Source: a virus. From it: a stretch of DNA of 46,558 nt. The translations under genes were made by a program, and so were the position numbers. This document shows, in pieces, positions 20,378 through 28,693 of the stretch; the stretch's first letter is position 1, and the number at the start of each line of letters is the position of its first letter. A model generated the notes under the pieces. It ran no database searches, was not told the origin of the DNA, and saw nothing but the letters and a program-made list of their open reading frames with translations. Where the stretch lies: positions 1 to 46,558 of the IMG/VR virus record IMGVR_UViG_3300047560_001989; one strand, given 5' to 3'.

Positions 20378-21370
20378 ATGTTTTTTAAACAATTTTCTAA
20401 TTCTTTTGGTTTGACTAATACTACCACTGGTTTTACACAGCTTACAAGCACCGCTGGTACTACCAGTGGTGTAATCCCATTAACCAAAGATAACTGTGGC
20501 CAAATAACCTATTCTAGACCAGGATCGTATACTTGGGTTTGCCCAGGTTCAGTAACGGTAGTTTCGGTTGTATGTATCGGTGGAGGTGGTGGTGGATATA
20601 CCGGTTGGTCAAATTGTTCTGGCGCAGGTGGCGGCCTAGGTTGGAAGAATAATATCCCAGTTATACCAGGAACATCATATACTGTTGTTGTTGGTGACGG
20701 AGGAGCTAAGAATGGCGGACTAGGCGGAAATAGCTATTTTATATCTACAACTACCGTTGCTGGATACGGCGGCGGAAACGCCACCTCCGGATCCGATTCA
20801 TCCGGGCCAAACAAGAACGGTTACGGCGGTGGCTGGTACGGTGACGGGGGCGGCGCTGGCGGCACATCATCAAGTTGGAATGGCGGCGGTGGCGCGGGTG
20901 GCTATACAGGGAATGGTGGCGATACTAATTCGTTGCCTGCGGCAAACTCAGGCGGCTCGTGCGGCGGCGGATCCTATAGTTCGACATACGGCACAGGTGC
21001 GGGTGGTGGTACCGGTATACATGGTAAAGGTGATACAGCTAGCGGCTGGTGGCACGGTAATCAATATACTGGTGGCAATACTATTAATTTTACAACTACT
21101 GCGGGTTACGGTGGTGGTGGTGCAGGCGGAAGTGGAGGTTCTAGAGGAATGAGTGGTGAGAACCCAGCAACAAGCAGTGGTGAAGGTGGAAATAGTAATT
21201 GCTGGGGAGGATTATATGGCGGTGGCAGTGGCGGTCCTGGTACATCCTGGCCAGGTAACCCTGGAAAGGCAGGCTGGGGTGCTGTTAAGCTAATATGGAC
21301 AACTGTACCGATCGATGTTAATAATCCAGGAAGATTATTCCCTTCAACATACACGGCAGATATATCATGA
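20378..21370 (+). CDS. Glycine-rich adhesin-like tail protein
   Basis: A 330-aa protein starting three bases after the previous stop, with AAGGAG at 20361-20366. Residues about 45-70 have a beta strand reading YTWVCPGSVTVVSVVCIGG, followed by a dense glycine-rich domain to about residue 300 with runs such as GGGGGG and GGGAGG. Two adhesin types fit. Aquatic T4-like phages have proteins with this strand leading into a Gly-rich region, and T-even gp38-type adhesins stack poly-Gly II helices to present variable receptor-binding loops. Local base composition is far more GC-rich than its neighbours because of the glycine codons. A fibre-tip adhesin is the best guess. The gene ends in an ATGA overlap with the next. 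Confidence 0.75.
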   Translation: MFFKQFSNSFGLTNTTTGFTQLTSTAGTTSGVIPLTKDNCGQITYSRPGSYTWVCPGSVTVVSVVCIGGGGGGYTGWSNCSGAGGGLGWKNNIPVIPGTSYTVVVGDGGAKNGGLGGNSYFISTTTVAGYGGGNATSGSDSSGPNKNGYGGGWYGDGGGAGGTSSSWNGGGGAGGYTGNGGDTNSLPAANSGGSCGGGSYSSTYGTGAGGGTGIHGKGDTASGWWHGNQYTGGNTINFTTTAGYGGGGAGGSGGSRGMSGENPATSSGEGGNSNCWGGLYGGGSGGPGTSWPGNPGKAGWGAVKLIWTTVPIDVNNPGRLFPSTYTADIS

Positions 21371-21948
21371 TTAATTTATATATTAGATTAGAAAACGGTG
21401 AACCAGTTGGCCATCCAATCGCTGGTAGTAATTTACAATATATTTTTCCAGGTATTAATTTAGAAAATAATATTCCAGAAGGTTGTGCAAAATTTCAAAG
21501 AAATGATGTTCCTGAATTGGGAGTTTATGAAAAATTGGAAGGGACCACCTATGAGTTTATAGATGGTGTTGTTCATGATGTTCACAACATTTCCAAACTG
21601 ACAAAAACTGAAATGAAGAAAATGCAAGAGGATACAAAAGAAAGATGGAAATCTAATCCTCTTGCATTTAAAAGTTGGAAATTTAATCCCAAAAATTGTT
21701 GTTTTGAAGCACCAATTCCGTACCCAACTGATGGTAAATTGTATGAGTGGGATGAATTAACAGTAAATTGGAAAATCTATGATCCTGCATCTGTAATCCC
21801 ATTAACTATTGTAAACAATGAAATAGTTACTGAGATGATTGAAAACGGTACATTACCAACCGAGATTGAACCAACAATTGTCAACGAACCAGTTGACGAG
21901 GTATCAGTTGATGATACTGTAGTAACTGATACACCAGCTGCGGAATAG
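21367..21948 (+). CDS. Conserved fibre-associated protein, possible assembly partner
   Basis: A 193-aa acidic protein whose ATG overlaps the stop of the glycine-rich gene (ATGA), implying translational coupling and a joint role. Motifs such as GEPVGHPI-x-x-SNLQ, FQRNDVPELGVYE and EAPIPYPTDGKLYEWDE recall a conserved family found beside fibre genes of aquatic T4-like phages. The C-terminal 40 residues are a Val/Glu/Asp/Thr-rich tail that is probably disordered. It could be a fibre-assembly chaperone or a minor virion protein; the sequence does not decide. A strong terminator follows 12 bases after the stop. Confidence 0.7.
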   Translation: MINLYIRLENGEPVGHPIAGSNLQYIFPGINLENNIPEGCAKFQRNDVPELGVYEKLEGTTYEFIDGVVHDVHNISKLTKTEMKKMQEDTKERWKSNPLAFKSWKFNPKNCCFEAPIPYPTDGKLYEWDELTVNWKIYDPASVIPLTIVNNEIVTEMIENGTLPTEIEPTIVNEPVDEVSVDDTVVTDTPAAE

Positions 21949-21960
21949 TAGTTTAAAATC

Positions 21961-21993
21961 AATCCCGCATATTTAGTAGTATGCGGGATTTTT
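21961..21993 (+). terminator. Rho-independent terminator
   Basis: A perfect 10-bp inverted repeat (aatcccgcat / atgcgggatt) with a 10-base loop is followed by a T-run. It closes the transcript through the glycine-rich adhesin pair. A late promoter for the next gene starts within 20 bases. Confidence 0.9.
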
Positions 21994-22009
21994 ATCAGCT
22001 TAAAAACTG

Positions 22010-22017
22010 ACTAAATA
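22010..22017 (+). promoter_or_regulatory. T4-type late promoter motif (actaaata)
   Basis: It lies just after a terminator and 20 bases before the ATG at 22038. It keeps the TAAATA core but differs from the T4 consensus in the first two bases. Position between terminator and gene supports promoter activity. Confidence 0.55.
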
Positions 22018-22037
22018 CAGTACAACAATGAGATATT

Positions 22038-23204
22038 ATGACGTTTTCTAATTTTTTTTTAACAGGGTTGAAAAATACTCTTAAACTCAAACGAGGGTTA
22101 AACTTATCGTATACAGGTACTGTAGTAAAAATCCCAGAAGCTACTGTATTTGATAAATGGAATGTAGGTGATTTTTCAAGTGCAGACTATAAAATAGTTA
22201 TTGAATATGGCCCTAATGACATTGAGCATGTTAATGTAACAATTACCGCTAGAGTAAATTTTGCCAGTGTATTAGTATATGGTAGAACTAACTCTGGGCG
22301 TGATTTGGTTAAGTTCTCAGCAACAGTTAATGAATCCGCAGTTTCAGTGATTGCAACACCATACAACAATTCTGATACAATCACCCCATTAGTCAATATT
22401 ATATTAACATACAAAGCAACTTATTCTGAAAGAATTAACACATTACAAATTCCAGACATCACTGGAAGAAGTGATAGCTTAGGTGGTGAACTAGGTACGT
22501 ATAGAAATTGGTATAGTAATTTACCAGACAATTATATTGCTGTAAATGAGTTTGGGACAGTATCTATTACCAGTATTAGTAATATAGCATCGCCAGGACA
22601 ATCAACACTTTCCGCAGATTTTATTTTAACTAAATTAAATTTTGCTAATTCTGATAATAATCTGTCATTTGCCTCATCATTATCTAGTTTAACATTTAAT
22701 ATATCAAACTATGGAAGTATTTCTGTTTCAAATAATTTTGTAATATCACCGGCGATCACAAGCCAAATTAATAATATTACTATTGGAAATACTCAACGGG
22801 TGAGTGGTACTTTTACGTCATTGACGTCCACCGATACAACGATATTAAACACATCACAAAATGTATCAATAGCACCAACCGGGACCTTGACTATTTCCCC
22901 AGCCAATACTGGTGATTGTGATAAAATGATAATAGGTGCAAATGTACCAAAAACTGGTAAATTTTCATCAATAACCAATAATTCTAATTTAATATTAAAT
23001 GGAAATCAAAATATTTCTATAACAGGTACCAATACTGTTTTGATATCTCCAGTCGTTGGATTTATAGATAACACTATTATAGGTAATACTGTACCGGCAT
23101 CTGGAAGATTTTCATCAATGACTATTACCCAAATAGCAAATACGGGTAATTCTCTTATTAAACAACAACAACTAACTTCTATTTTGCTTGGAGCAGGCGT
23201 ATGA
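22038..23204 (+). CDS. Beta-repeat fibre protein 1
   Basis: A 388-aa protein. The first 170 residues form a non-repetitive domain (MTFSNFFLTGLKNTLKLKRG, then a beta-rich region), probably for attachment. From about residue 225 it carries repeats of ISP-x-xTG-x-IDN-x-xIG-x-x-VP-x-xG-x-F-S-x-(M/L)T, about four copies, a pattern typical of trimeric beta-helical fibre shafts in aquatic T4-like phages. Its stop overlaps the next ATG (ATGA at 23201). The next two genes share the repeat, so the three form one co-translated fibre cluster. It could represent successive segments of one fibre. Confidence 0.75.
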   Translation: MTFSNFFLTGLKNTLKLKRGLNLSYTGTVVKIPEATVFDKWNVGDFSSADYKIVIEYGPNDIEHVNVTITARVNFASVLVYGRTNSGRDLVKFSATVNESAVSVIATPYNNSDTITPLVNIILTYKATYSERINTLQIPDITGRSDSLGGELGTYRNWYSNLPDNYIAVNEFGTVSITSISNIASPGQSTLSADFILTKLNFANSDNNLSFASSLSSLTFNISNYGSISVSNNFVISPAITSQINNITIGNTQRVSGTFTSLTSTDTTILNTSQNVSIAPTGTLTISPANTGDCDKMIIGANVPKTGKFSSITNNSNLILNGNQNISITGTNTVLISPVVGFIDNTIIGNTVPASGRFSSMTITQIANTGNSLIKQQQLTSILLGAGV

Positions 23205-23881
23205 ACAGTTATACATACTTGGGAGTGGCTGGGCAACCAACTATCAGTTTAACTCCAATTAACAATACATTAACACTTGTGGGCGGAAATGGGATTTCTA
23301 TTACCACTAATAGTACAACGAATACGGTTACTTTTAATGCTAGTAGTGTAATTTCATTAGCAAGTTTAACAGTTACCGACCAGTTAACCGCAAACCCATC
23401 AACCACTGGTTCTATTAACAATACCACTATTGGACTAACAACTCCAAGAAGTGGACAATTTACCACATTGACAGCAACCACCTCGGTTTCATTAAGTCCA
23501 AGTACTGGAAATGTAACAATTTCGCCAACCGGATCAGGAACCGTTGCTATTAATCCAGCGACAACTGGTAGTATAGATAATGTAACAATTGGTGCAAACG
23601 TTCCGGCCGCTGGAACATTTACCTCACTGACCGTTACTGGTAATTTGTCATGTACTGGAAATAATTCAACTATTACTCTTAGTCCAACTGGTTCTGGTGT
23701 ATTATCAATCAACCCGACTATTACGGGTTCGATTAACAACATGACAATTGGTAGTATAACACCGGCAGTTGGAACATTTACAACTGTCACTTTGACAACA
23801 CAACCATCCGGTGCAAATAGTCCGTTAACTATCGGATATGCGGCTACGCTTGCCGCTGCATACGGTATGATAATGTGCTAA
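23201..23881 (+). CDS. Beta-repeat fibre protein 2
   Basis: A 226-aa protein translationally coupled to the preceding gene. The N-terminus (MNSYTYLGVAGQPTISLTP) is followed by repeats such as INPATTGSIDN-x-TIGANVPAAGTFTSLT and LSPTGSG-x-x-x-INP, which match those of its two neighbours. It ends soon after a final repeat, without an obvious head domain. It is probably a shaft segment or a short fibre subunit. No enzymatic motif is visible. Confidence 0.7.
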   Translation: MNSYTYLGVAGQPTISLTPINNTLTLVGGNGISITTNSTTNTVTFNASSVISLASLTVTDQLTANPSTTGSINNTTIGLTTPRSGQFTTLTATTSVSLSPSTGNVTISPTGSGTVAINPATTGSIDNVTIGANVPAAGTFTSLTVTGNLSCTGNNSTITLSPTGSGVLSINPTITGSINNMTIGSITPAVGTFTTVTLTTQPSGANSPLTIGYAATLAAAYGMIMC

Positions 23882-23890
23882 AGGAATATT

Positions 23891-24667
23891 ATGGTTACAG
23901 TTTCGGAATTATTTAGATCGGCATCAGGATACGTTAGTCCATATTTTATAGTTGATGCTGACGGCAATTTATTAACTCAAACAGTTACAGTTACTGGTAA
24001 TAGACTTGAGTTAACTAGTAGTGCGTATATTAGTTATAACGGTGACCCATTGCTCACCCATACTGCGCTAGGGGCTAGTATTACCTCTATACCTGGTACA
24101 CTATCTGGTTTGACCGTCGCTGGAACGGTAGCGTTATCTGGTACTTTGCAAATGGTAACTGGTACGGTTAACTTAAATCCATCCAATACATCGGTGATTA
24201 ACAACGTGGCAATTGGTGGAACCGTGGCGGCATCTGGTAACTTTACATCATTGACTTGTACATCTACTGGGCTAGTATCGTTGTCACCAACTGGTAATGT
24301 AACGGTTTCCCCAACTGGAAGTGTGACCGTTTCCCCAACTGGTAATGTAACGGTTTCGCCTAATGGTAATGTAACATTTGGTGGTTCTGGTACCTTATAT
24401 TTAAATTCAACCAGTATTAATGCGACCGCAATTAATCAAACTATAAACTTTAGTCCAACCGGTACTGGAACAATAACAATAACACCAACCGCGCTTGGCT
24501 CAATAAACAACGTATCAATTGGTGTATTAACCGCCGCGCCTGGGCGATTTACATCTGCATCCGTTACAACCCCTGATGAAAATTGGAATAGTAATCGAAA
24601 CGAGTTATCTACTAAACGATATGTAGAACAAGTAAGAATGCTATCATTTTTTGCAAGTTGTGGATGA
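23891..24667 (+). CDS. Beta-repeat fibre protein 3
   Basis: A 258-aa protein with AAGGAA at 23881-23885 overlapping the previous stop. It has an N-terminal domain (MVTVSELFRSASGYVSPYFIVDADG) and then the NP-x-x-x-SVINNVAIGG-x-VAASGNFTSLT repeat. Residues about 131-162 are four 8-residue units (SPTGNVTV). The ending (NELSTKRYVEQVRMLSFFASCG) resembles the KRYVD-type C-termini of other phage fibres. It shares its shaft repeat with the two upstream genes. A fibre or fibre-tip role is likely. Confidence 0.7.
   Translation: MVTVSELFRSASGYVSPYFIVDADGNLLTQTVTVTGNRLELTSSAYISYNGDPLLTHTALGASITSIPGTLSGLTVAGTVALSGTLQMVTGTVNLNPSNTSVINNVAIGGTVAASGNFTSLTCTSTGLVSLSPTGNVTVSPTGSVTVSPTGNVTVSPNGNVTFGGSGTLYLNSTSINATAINQTINFSPTGTGTITITPTALGSINNVSIGVLTAAPGRFTSASVTTPDENWNSNRNELSTKRYVEQVRMLSFFASCG
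24281..24376 (+). repeat. Four tandem 24-bp units in fibre protein 3
   Basis: Four in-frame 24-base units encode (S/P)-rich SP(T/N)G(N/S)VTV octapeptides. Units 2 and 3 differ at only a few positions, suggesting recent duplication. Copy number may vary between relatives and change the shaft length. Confidence 0.8.
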
Positions 24668-24673
24668 TGACGC

Positions 24674-24681
24674 AATAAATA
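24674..24681 (+). promoter_or_regulatory. T4-type late promoter motif (aataaata)
   Basis: It lies in the 41-base gap before the 1164-aa virion protein and is followed by a GGAG site at 24696-24699. It matches TATAAATA at seven of eight positions. Confidence 0.6.
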
Positions 24682-24708
24682 TATAAAATACAAATGGAGA
24701 CATTTTAA

Positions 24709-27700
24709 ATGGCTAAAAGTCAGATTAGACAATATGTTTTTACCCCAGGAAATGCTGGTGTAGGCACGATAAAAATACCAGGAAAGTACGACCTGAATCA
24801 ACTATTAGTTATCACTAATACCACACGCAACATTATACTATACAATTTTGCGGATACAACAAATGCAAGTACCACTGTAACCTTTAGTAGAGCAGCTGAT
24901 ACTAATTTTACGAATGTACTTGAAAATCATGATGGGATTACGACTATAACATTAGCAGTTAATACTGCAACACATAGCAGCACCGATGCTATACAAATTT
25001 TTTACGAAAAACCTGAAATGACAGTTCGGCCCTGGCCAATGGGTACTGATGCATTTGAACGTACTCGTATTGCACAACCTGTTAGTATGCTTGATGCTGA
25101 CTTTGAATACGGACTACAGCCTACTAAATGGCAAGCAGTTAGTATGATGAGAGGCTATCCAAGTGTTTTCGAGATTCCCGGTACGGATATGAATGTTAGT
25201 GCTATTACCACTGATGCTAGTAATGGTGAAAGTTTAATTACAGTTACCACTAGTGCTGTTCATGGAATGACTGCTGGTCAACCGTTTACTATTAAAGGTC
25301 TTAACTCTGGGATTTCTGGTTTCAGTCGTGCAGAAGGTAGTTTTATCATTAATACAACTGCATCCACCACAACTTTTACATACTATGCTAAAGCAAAAGT
25401 TGGAACAACAAATGGTGATTCGTTGTATTCGTCATATTTGCAATTACGTAAAGCCGGATTTTATACAGGTGCTTCAGTGAGTGCCCCATTGTTTACTTAT
25501 TCTGCGGATGCGACCCCAATTATTACAGTTACCTTTCCAGCGGCGCATGGATTTCTACCAGGTACCACACTTATGGTTGTAATAACAAGTGATTCAAGTA
25601 ATACACAAAATCATGCAATTGCTGGCGGTCCAATCTTTGTTGAAACAACGCCTAGTTTGACCACCTTCACTTACACTTGTAGAGGTGCCGCTGTTATCAC
25701 TGGTACTATTGGCGCAACTATTTATGCTCGCCCGGATGCATTTTTCCAACATCGTCCAATCGATGGCGGTGTTATTTTAGGTACCGGTGGTCCCTCGTAT
25801 GGTGCACACGCAATACGTATGAGTAAAAAATATATTCGTTACCAATCTGGTAAAGCAGTTAACTATAACACCGGTGCATTATTCGCCCCAAACTACGATT
25901 TAAAAAGTGTCACCGCAAGTGGTACATCTATCGGTAGCACAATTACTATTGTTACGGATGACGTCGATCATAGCTGCCAAGTTGGTGCAACTGTGCAATT
26001 ATTTGGTATTATAACATCAGGGTATGTTGGAACATACCAAGTAGTTAGTATTATTGATGAAAGATCGTTAACTGTAACCGCAACGTCAGTTCTTGGTGCA
26101 ACGACCGCATTATTAGAAGGCCCGTGTTATATGTGTGTCAAGAATTGGACTGGTGCTATCGTTCGTGCTGGTACTTTTGATGACCAAAATGGACAATTTT
26201 TCCAGTATGATGGGCAAACATTTAGTCTTGGTCGTAGATCAAGTACGTTTCAATTATCAGGTACGGTAACAGTAACCCCTGATAGCAATGTTGTATCAGG
26301 TATATCAACTAGATTCTTGTCACAATTAATCGAAGGTGATAGAATAGTTATTCGTGGGATGACGCATGTGGTAACACAATTAGTGTCGGACACAAGTTTA
26401 ACAATTTCGCCTGATTACCGTGGTACCAACATTAGTAGTGGTATTAAGATTGCAAAAACCTTAGAAACAATTGTCCCACAATCTAAATGGAATGTTGACA
26501 GATGTGATGGTTCTAATGGCCCATTTAATCCAAGCGGATATCAAATTGATGTAAGTAAAATGCAAATGATTGGTTTGCAATGGACTTGGTATGGTGCCGG
26601 GTTTATTGATTGGATGTTACGTGGAAATGAGGGTAATTATATACTCGCCCATAGAATGCGTAATAATAACTTAAATAGAGAAGCGTATCAAAGATCGGGT
26701 AATAGTCCAGTACGATATGAAGTAATTAACGAAGGTGCAAGAAGCCAGTTAACTGCTGCCGTATCAGCATCAGACACATCATTGCCAATTTCAGATTTAA
26801 CATTATTCCCATCCGCCGGTACCGTATATTTAGATAACGAGTTTATTAGATATACCGGAAAAAGTGCATCGACCGGACCAGGTAATTTGACCGGGTGTGT
26901 GCGTGCTGCAACTATTACACATTATGTAGCCGGGGCTAATCGTGTGTTTTCAGCAGGTTCCGCATCATCTCATATTTCAACTACTGGTGTAATCCAAGTT
27001 GCACAAACAGCCACGCCAAATATCAGCCATTGGGGTAGTGCATTTATCCAAGATGGTGGATTTGATTCCGATCGTGGTTACTTGTTTAACTATCAAAGTA
27101 CAAACATCCCAGTATCTACCACTAAACAAACCGCGTTTATGATTCGTCTTGCCCCTAGTGTAAGTAATTCATTGATTGGTGATCTGGGAGATAGAGATTT
27201 AATTAATCGTGCCCAATTATTGCTTCAAGCGCTTGAAATTACCGCAGATAGTGGTACTGGTGGTATCATTGTTGAAGGAGTATTAAATCCCCAAAACTAT
27301 CCGTCTAACGTGACGGACGTAGCGTGGAATGGTTTGCAATCATCCGGTGCCGGTGGTTTACCTAGTTTTAGTCAGGTGGTATCAGGTGGGTCGGTTGTAT
27401 GGGCTGGTGGTGCAACACAATCAACCGCATCTATTACAACTGCGGCATTTTTAACTGGCTCAATTGCTATTGAACTTGTTCCTGGTGACTCAAGATCAAT
27501 TCAAAATAATTCACCATACATTTATATTACATCGGCCAATTATGCATCTTATATTAGTCAAGGGTTAACGACTGGCCAAGCAATCACAGCTGCATCAGGT
27601 ATCCAATCGGGAACTGTTATTAATGCTATAACCTTTTGGGGTACTTACAATTCAGTAAGTTACTATTATATTACATTAAGTAAAAATACTAATGCCACTG

Positions 27701-28203
27701 TGTCTGGAACAACAACCGCCACTGTCACGAACAGTTATCAAACGGTTAAAACCAGCCAAATTTTCTTCCAAAAGTCAAGTTGGGAAAGCACCAATGCGAC
27801 AACTGGTACCGAGGTTGCGAGTGGAGGAATTTTCCCTGGTAGTACATATACCAACAGTGTGCAACTAGTTTCATTTTTTGGAACACAGTATTATAAAGTA
27901 AGTTTTAACCAATCATCTGATAGTGTTACAACTATTGTTCCAGGAACAACACAAGTTACCTTTAAATTTGGACAGCCACCGTATGCGCAACCGGGAGAAC
28001 AGATTTTCTCATTTATTGCTGCACCTGGCTCACAAAGTGTATTAGATTTAAGTCAATTGAAAGAGTTAACTAATACAGTATTAGGTGGTAGAGGGTGTTA
28101 CCCAAATGGACCAGACGTACTTGCAATTAACATATATCGTGCATCAGGTTCTGGTACTATTCCGTGTAACTTAGTATTAAGATGGGGTGAAGCCCAAGCA
28201 TAA
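24709..28203 (+). CDS. Large conserved virion structural protein (1164 aa)
   Basis: It starts at ATG with GGAG upstream. The N-terminal 100 residues (RQYVFTPGNAGVGTIKIPGKY) form a beta-rich domain like those of the small virion proteins in this block. Central segments include FDDQNGQFFQYDGQT, GDRIVIRGMTHVV and WTWYGAGFIDWMLRGNEGNY followed by HRMRNNNLN. These are recognisable as a family conserved in the structural clusters of marine T4-like phages, probably a baseplate or fibre-anchoring protein. It is rich in Thr, Ser and Gly and has no catalytic motif. It is the last plus-strand gene of the adhesion block and ends at a bidirectional terminator. The assignment to a specific baseplate part is not possible from sequence alone. 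Confidence 0.75.
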   Translation: MAKSQIRQYVFTPGNAGVGTIKIPGKYDLNQLLVITNTTRNIILYNFADTTNASTTVTFSRAADTNFTNVLENHDGITTITLAVNTATHSSTDAIQIFYEKPEMTVRPWPMGTDAFERTRIAQPVSMLDADFEYGLQPTKWQAVSMMRGYPSVFEIPGTDMNVSAITTDASNGESLITVTTSAVHGMTAGQPFTIKGLNSGISGFSRAEGSFIINTTASTTTFTYYAKAKVGTTNGDSLYSSYLQLRKAGFYTGASVSAPLFTYSADATPIITVTFPAAHGFLPGTTLMVVITSDSSNTQNHAIAGGPIFVETTPSLTTFTYTCRGAAVITGTIGATIYARPDAFFQHRPIDGGVILGTGGPSYGAHAIRMSKKYIRYQSGKAVNYNTGALFAPNYDLKSVTASGTSIGSTITIVTDDVDHSCQVGATVQLFGIITSGYVGTYQVVSIIDERSLTVTATSVLGATTALLEGPCYMCVKNWTGAIVRAGTFDDQNGQFFQYDGQTFSLGRRSSTFQLSGTVTVTPDSNVVSGISTRFLSQLIEGDRIVIRGMTHVVTQLVSDTSLTISPDYRGTNISSGIKIAKTLETIVPQSKWNVDRCDGSNGPFNPSGYQIDVSKMQMIGLQWTWYGAGFIDWMLRGNEGNYILAHRMRNNNLNREAYQRSGNSPVRYEVINEGARSQLTAAVSASDTSLPISDLTLFPSAGTVYLDNEFIRYTGKSASTGPGNLTGCVRAATITHYVAGANRVFSAGSASSHISTTGVIQVAQTATPNISHWGSAFIQDGGFDSDRGYLFNYQSTNIPVSTTKQTAFMIRLAPSVSNSLIGDLGDRDLINRAQLLLQALEITADSGTGGIIVEGVLNPQNYPSNVTDVAWNGLQSSGAGGLPSFSQVVSGGSVVWAGGATQSTASITTAAFLTGSIAIELVPGDSRSIQNNSPYIYITSANYASYISQGLTTGQAITAASGIQSGTVINAITFWGTYNSVSYYYITLSKNTNATVSGTTTATVTNSYQTVKTSQIFFQKSSWESTNATTGTEVASGGIFPGSTYTNSVQLVSFFGTQYYKVSFNQSSDSVTTIVPGTTQVTFKFGQPPYAQPGEQIFSFIAAPGSQSVLDLSQLKELTNTVLGGRGCYPNGPDVLAINIYRASGSGTIPCNLVLRWGEAQA

Positions 28204-28204
28204 C

Positions 28205-28231
28205 AAAAAGGCCCTTAACCGGGCCTTTTTT
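28205..28231. terminator. Bidirectional rho-independent terminator
   Basis: The perfect inverted repeat aaaaaggccc / gggccttttt with a 6-base loop (ttaacc) gives a T-run on both strands. It lies between two convergent genes and overlaps the stop codon of the minus-strand Nudix gene, so it can stop both transcripts. Confidence 0.9.
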
Positions 28232-28688
28232 ATTCACTAGCGTTTATTATGGTACATAACTCGAAAATGGTTTGCAATTTTGCTTTAATTATTTTATTTG
28301 AAAAACTAGTTCGCAAACCATGATGCAATGGTTTTGGTGCTGAATTAATAGTGGACCAAGCCCACCCACAATGTTCATCACTTAAAATTGGTATGAACTC
28401 ATTCTCAACTAAACAAAAGTAAGTATGGAAATTAAAAATACTATCATTGGACACAAATTTTTCTAATGGTAGTACTTTAATAAACTCTGGAAAAAACCCA
28501 ATTTCTTCCTCTATCTCACGATGTAATCCTTGCCACGGATTTTCATGAATCAAATTAGTACCGCCAACTAAACCCCAAGAACCTTGATGTTTACCAGCGG
28601 CTTTTTGAATCAATAATACCCTACTTGTTGAAATTGAATAAATTAACGCACCACTGCATACTATTTTATCTTTAGCTATATTTTCCAT
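28230..28688 (-). CDS. Nudix hydrolase
   Basis: A 152-aa protein with a complete Nudix box at residues 43-65: G, five residues, E49, seven residues, then REIEEEIGF. This supplies the metal-binding glutamates needed to cleave nucleoside diphosphate-linked substrates. The region before it (VLLIQKAAGKHQGSWGLVGG) also fits the fold. The substrate cannot be read from sequence; nucleotide sanitation, NAD-type compounds or mRNA caps are all possible in phages. The start is placed at ATG 28688, just past the gp15 stop; a TTG at 28712 overlapping gp15 is the alternative. It is the last gene of the gp14-gp15 operon and so probably made late, which is unusual for an enzyme. Confidence 0.85.
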   Translation of the reverse strand: MENIAKDKIVCSGALIYSISTSRVLLIQKAAGKHQGSWGLVGGTNLIHENPWQGLHREIEEEIGFFPEFIKVLPLEKFVSNDSIFNFHTYFCLVENEFIPILSDEHCGWAWSTINSAPKPLHHGLRTSFSNKIIKAKLQTIFELCTIINASE

Positions 28689-28693
28689 TGTTT

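Noticed and set aside
23209-23790. A 193-aa minus-strand open frame over beta-repeat fibre protein 2
   Set aside because: It is a shadow of the Thr/Gly/Val-rich repeats on the plus strand, which rarely make stops in reverse. No promoter or ribosome site was seen.
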